Shown one piece after another: positions 7,873 through 17,299 of a stretch of 47,058 bases of DNA. The stretch is from NCBI GenBank assembly GCA_029821195.1, contig JALGTU010000003.1, forward strand, positions 1 through 47,058, in the 5' to 3' direction. The notes under the pieces were generated by a model that was given only the letters and a program-made list of their open reading frames with translations, had not been told where the DNA came from and did no database searches. Each line of letters begins with the position of its first letter. Position 1 is the stretch's first letter. The stretch comes from Candidatus Zipacnadia bacterium. GTDB lineage: Bacteria > Armatimonadota > Zipacnadia > Zipacnadales > Zipacnadaceae. A program made the position numbers and the translations under genes.

Positions 7873-10107
7873 TTACTGGCTTGGGTCCTCTGCCCGCACC
7901 TGGCCGTCCGCGTCCACGATTCGTCCACAAGCGACCAACGGTGGCTGCCCCGGCCGGAGGACTGCGCAGCGGCCTTTCAGCGTCAGCCCGTCCGAAAGCT
8001 CCACCGGTCCCTCACCAGACAGCCGCACCGCGATTTCCATGCGGTCAGCGCCGGGCGCAGTGATCTGCACACGCAGCGCGCCTTCAGGCGCAGGCAGTAG
8101 CTTGCCGGTTGCCTCGGGCACGACCCCTGGTGCTGGGAGGATAATCCACGCGAAGTCGGCGGCGCCGGGAATCTGCGCGCTGTATACTGCGCACGAGCTG
8201 GCCTGCTTTTTGTTGTAGGCTCCGCTGTACCATCCCTGGATGTGCGGCTTTTCCTGGCCCGTGACGATCTTGACGTTCCAATCCAGATCAGCGACGGGCA
8301 CAATGCGCAGATTTCCCTTCTCTGCGTCAGTCGTTACGACCGAACGGCCCTCGGCGGATAGCGTGCAATCGGGGTGGAAGTGCCAGAGCGGCGAGATCGT
8401 GCGGGGCTGGTCGGTCTCCAGCCGATCGAAGACGACCCAGCATCTTCCCTGTAGGTAGACCACCGCGCGCGTATGCGTTCCCGGTATGTACTCCGTCCCA
8501 TCCGGTTTCCAGCGCTGGTCGCCAAAGCCATCTTTATATGTCGCCACCGCGAAATCGAGGCCCGGCTGGAGGCTGTAGGTTCCCTGCATAGGTGCAGATG
8601 AGACGCGGTCGAAGCCGTTCTGGCCAATGCCATCCACCAGGATCACGTTGTGACCGGCGGAGAGCTGGAAGTACTCTCGCCAGGGACCTCCTTTGTACGT
8701 GTATCGGCCACTGTCAACGAGTAGGTCGCGGCCACCGGCGTGCACCGACAGATGCAGCTTATCACTGTGCTGATGTGACAGGCCCCAGGGTCCGGCGTCA
8801 AAGAAGGCCCAGTGGGCGTCTTGACCCCAGCCACTGCGCACAATGAGCTGGCCAGCCCAGGGGAAGATGTGGGATGGCAGGCCTTCGGGCTGCTCGCCTT
8901 GAGCGCCGTTGGTCGCGATGTAGACCCAGTCGGGACGGTCGTAGGTCTCGGCGGCGTCGGTCACTCTGGTGCGGTAGTCGGCGATGTCCGAATCGTTGTT
9001 CAGAGGCCCGGTACCATTGGGGCGCATGGCATACGCCAGATAATTGTACATCCGCTCAAGGCCTTGTGCAAACTCAGGCGGCACGGCCTGCCCAGCATTT
9101 TGCAGGCGCTGCGCAAACTCCTGGAATCTTTTCAATACTACCCAGTGATAGCTGCTGGTCAGTTCCTTCTGCACGCCGTCGGGATAGATCTGGAAGCTCA
9201 TTTCCTCCTGCATCTGCTCCTGGGCGTGGGCCAGCCAGGTCGCGGAGTCCTGGAACTCCGGAAAGCACAACGCGACCGCGGCCAGTCCGTTGAGCTCGAT
9301 CGCGGCTTTATTGTGATGTCTCTGGTGATACTTGTACAAGTAGTCGGCATGCTCAGGAAAGCTCGACAGCATAAGAATACGCCCGCCGGGGGTGAAGGCT
9401 TCGGCTTGCTGGAAACCGTAGAAGACCGCAGGCCAACTGTTGCCCATACGCTCGCCGGTATCAATTGCCCGCCAGGGCCCGCCGTGATCGTACTTGGGCG
9501 GGACAGGCATGTGAATGACCCAGTCGCGAATGAACCGGTCAAAGCCTTCAGCGTAGATCGAATTGCCGGTGTCCTGCCAGGCGCGGAGCAGCGTATTGAA
9601 GTAACTGTGCCGGTTGAGGCAACACTGCCACTCGACGTCATTGCTGTCGCCGTAGCTGAACCAGTTTATGGCCCCGTTTGGTTTGCGGATTTCGGTGCCG
9701 GTAATGCCCAGGAACGGGAAGGTGTCGTTGAGCAGCGCATCGCCCTCGCTGTCCCGGTCCTCACCGGGTACCACTGGCGGTATCCGCAGCCATTGACAAG
9801 TATCCCCGTCCCGGTAATAGGCAATCAGCGCGTCACACGCTGCGGGCATATCATCGTCTTCCACCGCAGCCTTGACCGTTTCGAGTCCGGGCCGAGCCAG
9901 GTCCAGGGCGGCCATTAGCCCCGACACCTTATCGGGATACGCGGCGCACACCGCCGCGACGGTGGTTGCATTGCTCCAGTTTTGCTTCGGCTCTTCAGCC
10001 ATGACTATTCCTCCGTACAGCAACACTAATAGCAGCATGGTCACCAGGCCCGCCGACGGGCGTTGGCCGCCTTGATTTTTTACATAACCTTCTCTAGCCG
10101 TACTCAT
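7873..10107 (-). CDS. exported heparinase II/III- or alginate-lyase-like polysaccharide lyase
   Basis: The 744-aa protein has an N-terminal signal peptide (hydrophobic core LVTMLLLVLLYGGIVMA, predicted cut near residue 37). It continues with an all-helical toroid domain (about residues 60-420) and a heparinase-II/III-like beta-sandwich domain. The latter carries GPWGLSHQHSDKLHLSVHAG followed by LLVDSGRYTY, the family signature around the active-site His and the metal site. It probably degrades an acidic polysaccharide (uronate-containing glycan) in the periplasm, and the actual substrate is unknown. TGAGGA lies before the ATG. It is downstream of btuC, with a 130-base gap holding only weak inverted repeats, so read-through from the B12 operon is possible but unproven. 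Confidence 0.85.
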   Translation of the reverse strand: MSTAREGYVKNQGGQRPSAGLVTMLLLVLLYGGIVMAEEPKQNWSNATTVAAVCAAYPDKVSGLMAALDLARPGLETVKAAVEDDDMPAACDALIAYYRDGDTCQWLRIPPVVPGEDRDSEGDALLNDTFPFLGITGTEIRKPNGAINWFSYGDSNDVEWQCCLNRHSYFNTLLRAWQDTGNSIYAEGFDRFIRDWVIHMPVPPKYDHGGPWRAIDTGERMGNSWPAVFYGFQQAEAFTPGGRILMLSSFPEHADYLYKYHQRHHNKAAIELNGLAAVALCFPEFQDSATWLAHAQEQMQEEMSFQIYPDGVQKELTSSYHWVVLKRFQEFAQRLQNAGQAVPPEFAQGLERMYNYLAYAMRPNGTGPLNNDSDIADYRTRVTDAAETYDRPDWVYIATNGAQGEQPEGLPSHIFPWAGQLIVRSGWGQDAHWAFFDAGPWGLSHQHSDKLHLSVHAGGRDLLVDSGRYTYKGGPWREYFQLSAGHNVILVDGIGQNGFDRVSSAPMQGTYSLQPGLDFAVATYKDGFGDQRWKPDGTEYIPGTHTRAVVYLQGRCWVVFDRLETDQPRTISPLWHFHPDCTLSAEGRSVVTTDAEKGNLRIVPVADLDWNVKIVTGQEKPHIQGWYSGAYNKKQASSCAVYSAQIPGAADFAWIILPAPGVVPEATGKLLPAPEGALRVQITAPGADRMEIAVRLSGEGPVELSDGLTLKGRCAVLRPGQPPLVACGRIVDADGQVRAEDPSQ

Positions 10108-10237
10108 GATGAATCCTCAGATCGGCTGCAACGCGTGAAGATAGTTAACAACGAGGCTATTGTCCCTGACAATCGTATTCGCCGCTGCCCCGAGGGAACC
10201 TCCCTCCCGCACGGACAAGCGGGTCCTGATTCAATGA

Positions 10238-11263
10238 TCAGAACTCGTACTCGCGGCTGCGGTGGAGCAGGTAGAGGAAGAACGGTGCGCCCAAGAGCGA
10301 GGTGACGATGCCGATCGGTATCTCGCCGGCGAGGTTGGCCACGATGTCGGAGAGGCCCAGCACTACGCCGCCGGCCAGCAGACACATGGGCAGGAGTATA
10401 CGGTGATTGGGCCCGACTAGCAGACGCATCAGGTGAGGTACGATCAGCCCGATGAAGCCGATGGTGCCGGTGACGGCCACCGCGGCGGCGGCCAACAGCG
10501 AGGCCAGAACGAGCAGGATGAGCTTGACCCGCTCTACCGGCACGCCCAGGTAGTAAGCCTGTTCGTCGCCCATCAGTAGGACGTTGAGCTCCCGGGAATA
10601 GAGGTAAACGATGGCCGTAGCGCCCAGCGCGTAGGGCAGGATCATCTGCACGTGCTCCCAGCCGCGATTGGCGACGCTGCCCATCATCCAGATGATGACC
10701 AGGTCCAGGTCGCCCTCCCGGCCGCGGATGAGCAGGAACGAAGAGATGGCCGAGGCCAACGCGCCCAGGGCAATGCCGGTCAGCAGCAGCAAGGTGACCG
10801 GCGTGCGGCCACCGCGGCGCGAGAGCAGGTATACCGCGGCGGAAACAGCGAGTGCGCCGATGAAGGCGGCTACGGGCACCGCGCTGAGGCCCCAGAAGCC
10901 GATCTTGAATCCGAGCATAATGGCGGCGGTCGCGCCCAAGGCCGCACCAGCGGAGACGCCGAGGATTGACGGCGCGGCCATCGGGTTCTGGAAGAAGCTC
11001 TGCATCACTGTGCCTGCTACGGCCAGCGAGGCGCCCACCAGTAGCGCCAGGATCAGGCGGGGCAGGCGGATGTCGAGCACGATTGATTGCTCTACGGAGC
11101 TGGCCTGGGGTGCCAGACCGCCCAGCCCGGGCACTGCGCCAACCAGTATCCGCATTGCCCTGGCCGGGGGCAAGCCGGAGGGCCCCACCGCCAGGGAGAT
11201 AACCACCGTAGCCACGAGTAGTACTACCAGGCTCACAGTCACTGCCACATACCGCCCCCTCAT
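10238..11263 (-). CDS. btuC: cobalamin ABC transporter permease (FecCD/BtuC family)
   Basis: The 341-aa integral membrane protein has about ten hydrophobic segments. The family signature LDIRLPRLILALLVGASLAV is near residue 70, followed by GTVMQSFFQNPMAAPSILGVSAGA. FecCD permeases import B12, haem or siderophores. The riboswitch at the head of this operon points to cobalamin. Its start overlaps the btuD stop by four bases, showing translational coupling. It is the last gene of the tightly packed btu cluster. Confidence 0.9.
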   Translation of the reverse strand: MRGRYVAVTVSLVVLLVATVVISLAVGPSGLPPARAMRILVGAVPGLGGLAPQASSVEQSIVLDIRLPRLILALLVGASLAVAGTVMQSFFQNPMAAPSILGVSAGAALGATAAIMLGFKIGFWGLSAVPVAAFIGALAVSAAVYLLSRRGGRTPVTLLLLTGIALGALASAISSFLLIRGREGDLDLVIIWMMGSVANRGWEHVQMILPYALGATAIVYLYSRELNVLLMGDEQAYYLGVPVERVKLILLVLASLLAAAAVAVTGTIGFIGLIVPHLMRLLVGPNHRILLPMCLLAGGVVLGLSDIVANLAGEIPIGIVTSLLGAPFFLYLLHRSREYEF

Positions 11264-12078
11264 GGCTGCTCACCCTTTGGCGATGCGGCTGCGGGGAGCA
11301 GGCTGACCCGAGGAGCGCCACCGGGCCCAGTATCCACCTCGACCTCAGCGTGGTAGACCTGGGCGATCATTCCTGTGGTGATTACCGCCGCCGGCGGACC
11401 CTCGACATGCACCCGCCCCTCGGACAGAACCACCAGCCGTTCGCAGTACTGGGCCGCCAGATTCAGGTCATGCGAGACGCAGACGACTGTGATGCCCTGT
11501 TCGCGGTTGAACCGGGCCAGCAGCTCGAAGATGTCGTGCTGGTGGTTGATGTCGAGAAAAGCGGTGGGCTCGTCCAGCAGCAGGATGCCGGCCTGCTGAG
11601 TAAAGGCCCGCGCCAGGGCTGCGCGCTGGAACTCGCCGCTGGACAGCTCGGTAACCGGTCGGCTGGCGAGATGAGTGATGTCCGCCAGGGCCAGGGCTTC
11701 CCAGGCAATGTGCAGGTCGCTGGGGCGCTGCGACTGCAGGCGGCCCAGATAGGGAGTGCGGCCCATCAGGACGTAGTCTTCGACGGCGAACGAGAAGATG
11801 CTGCCGGTAATCTGGGGGACGACGGCGATTCTCTGGGCAATCTGGCGCCGGGAGTAGCTGCTCAGCGGCCGGTCCTCGAGCAGCACGGCACCGGCGCTCA
11901 GGGGCAATATGCCGGTCAATGCCCTCAGCAGAGTACTCTTGCCGGAGCCGTTCGGGCCGATTAGCCCCACGAATTCTCCACGAGCCACGCCCATGGTTAC
12001 ACCGTGCAGCACCTCTCGCCCGTCATACCCGCACACTACTCCCTCGGCTCTCAATACTTGTTTCTCGCCCACCATCAC
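11260..12078 (-). CDS. btuD: cobalamin ABC transporter ATP-binding protein
   Basis: The 272-aa cytoplasmic ATPase powers B12 import with the permease encoded next to it. Walker A is GPNGSGKST (residues 41-49), the Q-loop is VPQITG, the ABC signature is LSSGEFQ (145-151), Walker B is ILLLDEP (165-171) and the switch His is in CVSHDLN (near 203). The gene overlaps the PP-loop ATPase gene upstream and btuC downstream by four bases each. Sequence alone does not separate B12 from iron-chelate importers. The cobalamin call rests on the riboswitch. Confidence 0.92.
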   Translation of the reverse strand: MMVGEKQVLRAEGVVCGYDGREVLHGVTMGVARGEFVGLIGPNGSGKSTLLRALTGILPLSAGAVLLEDRPLSSYSRRQIAQRIAVVPQITGSIFSFAVEDYVLMGRTPYLGRLQSQRPSDLHIAWEALALADITHLASRPVTELSSGEFQRAALARAFTQQAGILLLDEPTAFLDINHQHDIFELLARFNREQGITVVCVSHDLNLAAQYCERLVVLSEGRVHVEGPPAAVITTGMIAQVYHAEVEVDTGPGGAPRVSLLPAAASPKGEQP

Positions 12079-12815
12079 GTTTTCCCAGAAAGAGTGTCTC
12101 TTCCGACTAACTGGTACTGGCGAGTATCCAACAGCCAGTAGCCTTCCCGCAGGACCTTTCGGGATTCAGAAATCTGTATCCTTTGTTGAAACATAGGCCC
12201 ATCGGTCACAAAGGTATGGTATTCGCCGTTTTCACCGCACGGCTCGATGTCATTTTCTTTCAGGTAAGTCAAGAACTCTCGGTCAAGCGTCCGACCCACC
12301 CACTCTTCGTCAATTAACCCAGACTTGGCGCTCACAATTGTCGCTTCGAAGCCCACGTCTATGAACTCGCGCAGAACCTCTTCCGGGTCCCTTCCCCAAA
12401 GCGGTTCAATTGCACGAATCCCCAGTTCCCGGCAGACTCTTTCGGTCCAATCTTTGTGCTCTTGCAGGAATATATCGCCGAAGACCATAGCCTCTACACC
12501 GTCACTGAGCAGGCTTAGGACGGCCTCCCTGAATACCTGCTCATATCCGTCGTCGGGAGTCGGATTCTGGAGCAGAGAGATGCCGATTGCCTGGGATTGG
12601 AGTTGAATGAGCCGGGCTTCTGTGCCGTGAAAGCGTACTCTACGGTACTTCTCCGAGATGAAATTGACAAGGCGGGTCACATCGTGGCCCTGAGAAATCG
12701 CCGCATAGCAGGCCAAGCAGCTATCTTTGCCGCCACTCCAGGAGACGATGACCTTGCTCATAGTAATAGACGTTGCCTCTCCAACGCGGAGCCGTTCAAT
12801 ACTCCGCCTGGTCAT
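12075..12815 (-). CDS. Dph6-related PP-loop ATP pyrophosphatase in the B12 operon
   Basis: The 246-aa protein has the PP-loop VSWSGGKDSCLACY, then SEKYRRVRFHG and, toward the C-terminus, PCGENGEYHTFVTDGP. These mark the Dph6/MJ0570 (diphthine-ammonia ligase-like) family. The family activates a carboxylate with ATP and transfers ammonia. Bacteria make no diphthamide, so the substrate must be something else. Its position between btuF and btuD under a cobalamin riboswitch suggests amidation or remodelling of a corrinoid, but this is inference. The start at 12815 overlaps the btuF stop in ATGA. An ATG at 12761 (MSKVIVSWSGGKDS) better matches the family N-terminus and is a real alternative. Confidence 0.85.
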   Translation of the reverse strand: MTRRSIERLRVGEATSITMSKVIVSWSGGKDSCLACYAAISQGHDVTRLVNFISEKYRRVRFHGTEARLIQLQSQAIGISLLQNPTPDDGYEQVFREAVLSLLSDGVEAMVFGDIFLQEHKDWTERVCRELGIRAIEPLWGRDPEEVLREFIDVGFEATIVSAKSGLIDEEWVGRTLDREFLTYLKENDIEPCGENGEYHTFVTDGPMFQQRIQISESRKVLREGYWLLDTRQYQLVGRDTLSGKT

Positions 12816-13855
12816 TCTTCCGATTGAGTGACATATTGCGCCGCAGCCTCGCTTAGAAGTTGGCTAATCTGTTCAAGCCCCTCAAAGAGCCGCGGGCCCG
12901 GCCGGGCGACCAGGTCGTCGTTGATAGTGTAGACCTGGCCGGTGTGGACTGCGGCCACCTCTCGCCAGGCCGGCGTTGCTCTTAGTTCGGTGAGAATGTC
13001 GCTGGATGTCTCGCCGCCGCCGGTACCGTGTGTCTGGGTGATAATGAGCTGCGGGTCGGCGGCGACGATGGCTTCCCGGGAAACCTGCGGCCAGGGCCGG
13101 TGTTGATCAACGTGGGGCAGGCCGGCGATGGCGTTGCGGGCCCCGCAAGTGCGGATGACATCGTTGATGAAGCTGGTAGTGCCGGCGACGAACAATGGCT
13201 CGCGGGACACGATGAAGAGCACCCGCAACTGGACAGCGGCCCACCGGCGGCTATCTGCCTCGACCTGTGCTTTGCGCTCGGCCAGCTTGTCGGCAGCTTC
13301 GGCCCCCTGGCGGTCGTGTCCGGTGAGTTGGCCGAGGCGCTGTATCAGGGCGATGACGTCGTCCAGCGTCTGCGGGTCATACCCCAGAACGGGTATTTTC
13401 ATCTCCCCCAGCCGGTCCAGGAAGGCCATGTCAAGGCCCCGCGCGGCCAGGACCAGGTCCGGTTGGAGGCTGACCAGCTTCTCCAGGCTGGGGTTGATAA
13501 TTCCACCGATGCTGGGCTTATCCAGCGCCTCCCGCGGGTAATCGCAGAAATCGGTGCGCCCGACCAACTGTTCCTCAGCTCCGATCACAAAGACGATCTC
13601 AGTGAGATTGGGCGACAAGGTAACAATACGTTGCGGCGCTTCCTTGAGGGTGACTGTGTTGCCCAGGTCGTCGGTGAACGCCCGGGGCCACTCGCTTGCC
13701 ACCGGGTGCATCTTTGGACCGGAAGGTGACTGGCCGGCTTGCTGGATGCCCCGACAGCCGCCCAGGACTGCCAGCACCACCGCGGCGATTGCCACGGCTA
13801 GTGGCCTGGCCGACGCTGTTGTACTCAGGATTTTGCTGCGCTTCGGTGCTCCCAT
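12812..13855 (-). CDS. btuF: cobalamin-binding lipoprotein of the B12 ABC transporter
   Basis: The 347-aa protein has a signal peptide with lipobox VLGGC (cysteine near residue 34). It is followed by a helical-backbone-type substrate-binding domain: PQRIVTLSPNLTEIVFVIGA, VGRTDFCDYP, PSLEKLVSLQPDLVLA and the C-terminal VYTINDDLVARPGPRLFEGL. These are typical of BtuF/FecB proteins that deliver B12 to BtuCD. It would be anchored on the outer face of the cytoplasmic membrane. The gene starts seven bases after the prepilin-like gene and ends overlapping the PP-loop ATPase gene. Riboswitch control of the operon supports cobalamin as ligand. Confidence 0.9.
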   Translation of the reverse strand: MGAPKRSKILSTTASARPLAVAIAAVVLAVLGGCRGIQQAGQSPSGPKMHPVASEWPRAFTDDLGNTVTLKEAPQRIVTLSPNLTEIVFVIGAEEQLVGRTDFCDYPREALDKPSIGGIINPSLEKLVSLQPDLVLAARGLDMAFLDRLGEMKIPVLGYDPQTLDDVIALIQRLGQLTGHDRQGAEAADKLAERKAQVEADSRRWAAVQLRVLFIVSREPLFVAGTTSFINDVIRTCGARNAIAGLPHVDQHRPWPQVSREAIVAADPQLIITQTHGTGGGETSSDILTELRATPAWREVAAVHTGQVYTINDDLVARPGPRLFEGLEQISQLLSEAAAQYVTQSEE

Positions 13856-13862
13856 AGGGCGG

Positions 13863-14612
<750 letters not shown>

Positions 14613-14722
14613 TATAAGCCCTCCGTTATTGGTCAGGTGTGGGGTGCAAATTGGTTACTTCTGGGTGCTCGGTGCGTATTCAGTTGTTGCGGCGGACTGC
14701 GCCGTCGGCCGGATGCGGTAAC

Positions 14723-14751
14723 AAAAAACCACCGCTCCGGAAAGCGGTGGT
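14723..14751 (-). terminator. intrinsic terminator of the cobalamin riboswitch
   Basis: In the minus direction ACCACCGCT (14751-14743) pairs with AGCGGTGGT (14736-14728) as a 9-bp stem with a six-base loop, followed by a run of six T residues (14728-14723). It lies between the riboswitch aptamer and the prepilin-like gene, the expected expression platform for transcriptional control by B12. Confidence 0.88.
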
Positions 14752-14805
14752 GTCTACGAAATAAAATCAGCACCTCCCTTCCCGCGAAGAGATGAAACTG
14801 AACAG

Positions 14806-14978
14806 CGCTTGCGCAGCAGTGTCCTGACTCCCGGATCGTCCTACTTCCCGCGCCTTCCCGAGACCGTGATGATCTCAGTGGCTGGGTGCGGGGTTCGTCC
14901 CCGGTTACAGTTGCGGGGCAGTGACGGCTTCGCACCGTCTTCCTGCTATCGGCCCACGAAGGGCCTCAAACGCAAGCG
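14806..14978 (-). promoter_or_regulatory. adenosylcobalamin (B12) riboswitch aptamer
   Basis: Read on the minus strand, the region contains the B12-box core in order: GACGGTGCGAAGCCGTCACTG, CCCGCAACTGTAACCGGGG, then GCCACTG, TCGGGAAGGC, and CGGGAGTCAGGA. The outer P1 stem is a perfect 8-bp pairing of CGCTTGCG (14978-14971) with CGCAAGCG (14813-14806). The aptamer lies directly downstream of a good promoter and upstream of an intrinsic terminator. Bound cobalamin would be expected to terminate transcription of the prepilin/btu operon. Confidence 0.95.
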
Positions 14979-14999
14979 GTCATCTTCAATTGTTACTTT

Positions 15000-15028
15000 A
15001 CAATAACATACTGCCAGCCGGTTGTCAA
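15000..15028 (-). promoter_or_regulatory. sigma70-type promoter of the riboswitch-btu operon
   Basis: On the minus strand a perfect -35 TTGACA (15028-15023) is separated by 17 bases from a -10 TATTGT (15005-15000). Transcription would start near 14993, about 15 bases before the riboswitch P1 stem. Confidence 0.65.
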
Positions 15029-15053
15029 GGGGCAGTTCTCGACGCTGGTCACC

Positions 15054-15082
15054 TTGCTTGCACCCCATTGTTGTGGTAATAT
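15054..15082 (+). promoter_or_regulatory. possible promoter for the riboflavin gene cluster
   Basis: TTGCTT (15054-15059) and TAATAT (15077-15082) are 17 bases apart. The predicted start, near 15089, would fall right at the GGAGG of the first gene, giving a very short leader. No FMN riboswitch is present here. Confidence 0.35.
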
Positions 15083-15098
15083 GTTAGCGGAGGCGGCT

Positions 15099-15521
15099 AT
15101 GAATTCCACCGTGGCTGTTTTGCTGGGCGTAGCGGCAATTGGCATAATCATTGCGGTACTGGTGGAGTTGAGCAAGTACTTCCGCGGCCAGAGTATCATC
15201 TCTGGCCGACAGCTCGGTCTGCGGGTGGTTATGGCCGTGCTACTGCTGGCTATACTCGGCCTCAGCTTATGGGGGATGGTCTATTTCCAGAGACGCCCTG
15301 AGCCCTTTGCGGTGGTGGTGTTCGGGCTCGCGCTGGTGCTGCTGGCCGTGGTGGTGATGGTTCTGGCGGTGGTGGACCTGCGCCAGGTGCGCGCCACGCA
15401 TCACCGCGCCCGGGCCGAGCTATACCAGCGCCTGGCGGACCTGCGCCAGGAGATAGCCGAGATTACTAAGGCCAAGCAGTCCGAAGACGAGAGCGAGCAG
15501 CGGCCCGAGATACCGTCGTGA
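15099..15521 (+). CDS. small membrane protein with three predicted TM helices, first gene of the rib cluster
   Basis: I do not recognise the family. The 140-aa protein has hydrophobic segments at about residues 3-22, 39-62 and 70-95. A charged, probably coiled-coil tail follows, rich in Arg, Glu and Lys (AELYQRLADLRQEIAEITKA) and presumably cytoplasmic. The reading frame opens at 15054, but the ATG at 15099 has a GGAGG five bases upstream and is taken as the start. The stop overlaps the ribD GTG start (GTGA), so the two are translationally coupled. A role in flavin uptake or regulation is possible only from position. Confidence 0.75.
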   Translation: MNSTVAVLLGVAAIGIIIAVLVELSKYFRGQSIISGRQLGLRVVMAVLLLAILGLSLWGMVYFQRRPEPFAVVVFGLALVLLAVVVMVLAVVDLRQVRATHHRARAELYQRLADLRQEIAEITKAKQSEDESEQRPEIPS

Positions 15522-16657
15522 CCACTGAGCCCCGGCATTTGCAATACATGCACCGAGCCCTGGAATTGGCGGCTCGGGGCCTGGGTCGGACCTCACCGAA
15601 TCCCGCCGTGGGTGCGATCGTGGTCGCAGGGGGCGAAGTCGTCGGCGAGGGTTTTCACCGGGCGGCTGGCCAGCCGCATGCCGAAGTGCTGGCGCTACGC
15701 GCGGCGGGGGAGCGCGCGGCGGGCGCGGACCTTTACGTGAGCCTGGAGCCCTGCTCAACTTCCGGGCGCACGCCGCCGTGTACCGAGGCAATAATCGCTG
15801 CCGGAATCGCGCGTGTTATATACGCCTGCCGCGATTGCGATCCGAGCAACGCCGGTCGTGCGGATGAGGTGCTTAATGCCGCCGGCATCGAGACTGTCTG
15901 TGGCCCACTGGAACAGGAAGCTCGCGAGCTAAACGAGGCCTATTTCAAGCACAAGGTGACCGGGCGACCTTTTGTTACGGTCAAGCTGGCCTGCACGCTG
16001 GACGGCAAGATCGCTACACGCAGCGGCGAGTCGAAGTGGATAACCGGCGAAAAGGCCCGCGCGTTTGTGCACGTCCTGCGCGACCGCAGCGACGCGGTGA
16101 TGGTGGGGGATGGCACGGTGCTGGCCGATGACCCGGCGCTGACCACGCGCCTGGATAAGCCCGATGCCCGCGACGCGCTGCGGGTGGTGGTGGATTCGAC
16201 TGCGGCCACGCCGCCCGGGGCGAAAGTGGTAGTGGGGCCGAGCGCTGCGCCTTGTATAATTGCTGTCTCCGTGCGGGAGATGCGCAGGGAGAGTACGCGG
16301 CGGCGAGCGGGGGAGCTCGAGGAGGCCGGCGCCGAGATTCTGGAACTGCCGGAGATGCGCGAAAGGCACGGCGAGATTGACCTGAGAGAATTGATGGGCG
16401 AACTCGGCTCACGCGACATTATGTCCCTCTTAGTCGAGGGCGGCGCGCGACTGGTCGGTGGGCTGATGCGGCAGAATCTCGTGGACAAGCTCCTGCTGTT
16501 CTATGCGCCGAAGATCATCGGCGATCAGAACGCGATCAGCGCTGTCGTCGGACTCGACATCGAAAACATGTCCGAGGCTCGCACCGTCCGAATCGAGCGG
16601 GTTGAGCAAATCGGAGAGGACATACTGGTGACGGCATACCCATGTTCACCGGATTGA
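15518..16657 (+). CDS. ribD: bifunctional riboflavin biosynthesis deaminase/reductase
   Basis: RibD carries out steps two and three of riboflavin synthesis from GTP: deamination of the diaminopyrimidine and reduction of the ribosyl side chain. The 379-aa protein has the zinc deaminase motif HAE (residues 54-56) with PCSTSGRTPPC (cysteines 79 and 88). The reductase domain begins VTVKLACTLDGKIATRSGESKWITG and contains DAVMVGDGTVLADDP and LLVEGGARLVGGLMR. GTG is the start codon, overlapping the upstream stop. The gene overlaps ribE by 16 bases. All core residues look present. Confidence 0.95.
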   Translation: MTTEPRHLQYMHRALELAARGLGRTSPNPAVGAIVVAGGEVVGEGFHRAAGQPHAEVLALRAAGERAAGADLYVSLEPCSTSGRTPPCTEAIIAAGIARVIYACRDCDPSNAGRADEVLNAAGIETVCGPLEQEARELNEAYFKHKVTGRPFVTVKLACTLDGKIATRSGESKWITGEKARAFVHVLRDRSDAVMVGDGTVLADDPALTTRLDKPDARDALRVVVDSTAATPPGAKVVVGPSAAPCIIAVSVREMRRESTRRRAGELEEAGAEILELPEMRERHGEIDLRELMGELGSRDIMSLLVEGGARLVGGLMRQNLVDKLLLFYAPKIIGDQNAISAVVGLDIENMSEARTVRIERVEQIGEDILVTAYPCSPD

Positions 16658-17289
16658 TCGAAGAAACCGGGCGCGTAGTTAGCGTAGTGCCCGCGGGCGG
16701 CGGCCTGGACCTGACGGTCGAGGCGCCGGCCCTCGGCCCCCAGTGTAGGCGGGGCGACAGCGTCGCCATCAACGGGGTCTGCCTGACGGTCGAGGAGATA
16801 TCCGGCAGCAACCTGAACTTCCACGTCGGCACCGAAACTGTTGCGCGTAGCAGCGTGGCCCAGTGGCAGCCCGGCAGGCGCGTTAACCTGGAACGGGCGC
16901 TGGCGGTGGGCCAGCGCATGGGCGGGCACTTTGTCCAGGGGCATGTGGACTGCGTCGGCACGCTCGTGAATCGCGCACCGGCGGGGGGGACGACATATTT
17001 CACCTTCGCGCTGCCCGCTGAAATCCGGCCCTTTGTGGCCGAGAAGGGCAGTATCGCGGTTGACGGGATAAGCTTGACTGTCACAGAGGTCAGCGAAGAA
17101 AGCTTCGCCGTCGCCATCATCCCGTATACACTGGAACACACCAACCTCGGCGAGCTTGCTCCTGGGGCCAGCGTCAATATCGAGGTTGATATTATCGCCA
17201 GATACGTCTACAATGTCCTGCACCAGCAGGGCACGGCACCTACCGGGCGGATTACCGAAGAATTCCTGGCCGAACACGGTTTTGGCTAG
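16642..17289 (+). CDS. ribE: riboflavin synthase, alpha-type
   Basis: The enzyme dismutates two molecules of 6,7-dimethyl-8-ribityllumazine to riboflavin plus a diaminouracil. The 215-aa protein shows the internal two-fold repeat of lumazine-binding domains: MFTGLIEETGRV at the start, SVAINGVCLTV in repeat one and SIAVDGISLTVTEV in repeat two. MGGHFVQGHVDCVG follows the first repeat. It overlaps the end of ribD and is ten bases from ribBA, consistent with one transcript. Confidence 0.95.
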   Translation: MFTGLIEETGRVVSVVPAGGGLDLTVEAPALGPQCRRGDSVAINGVCLTVEEISGSNLNFHVGTETVARSSVAQWQPGRRVNLERALAVGQRMGGHFVQGHVDCVGTLVNRAPAGGTTYFTFALPAEIRPFVAEKGSIAVDGISLTVTEVSEESFAVAIIPYTLEHTNLGELAPGASVNIEVDIIARYVYNVLHQQGTAPTGRITEEFLAEHGFG

Positions 17290-17299
17290 GTGTGGGCCA

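Noticed and set aside
10108-10237. Terminator between btuC and the heparinase-like gene
   Set aside because: Only short inverted repeats (GAGGGA/TCCCTC) without a T run are present, so I did not annotate a terminator.
10104-11321. 405-aa minus-strand frame overlapping btuC
   Set aside because: It is a shifted frame of btuC with Arg- and Gly-rich composition and no domain.
15001-15098. FMN riboswitch upstream of the riboflavin genes
   Set aside because: The RFN core (AGGGGA...GGCAGGGTGAAATTCCC...) is absent. Only a weak promoter and the divergent btu promoter are seen.
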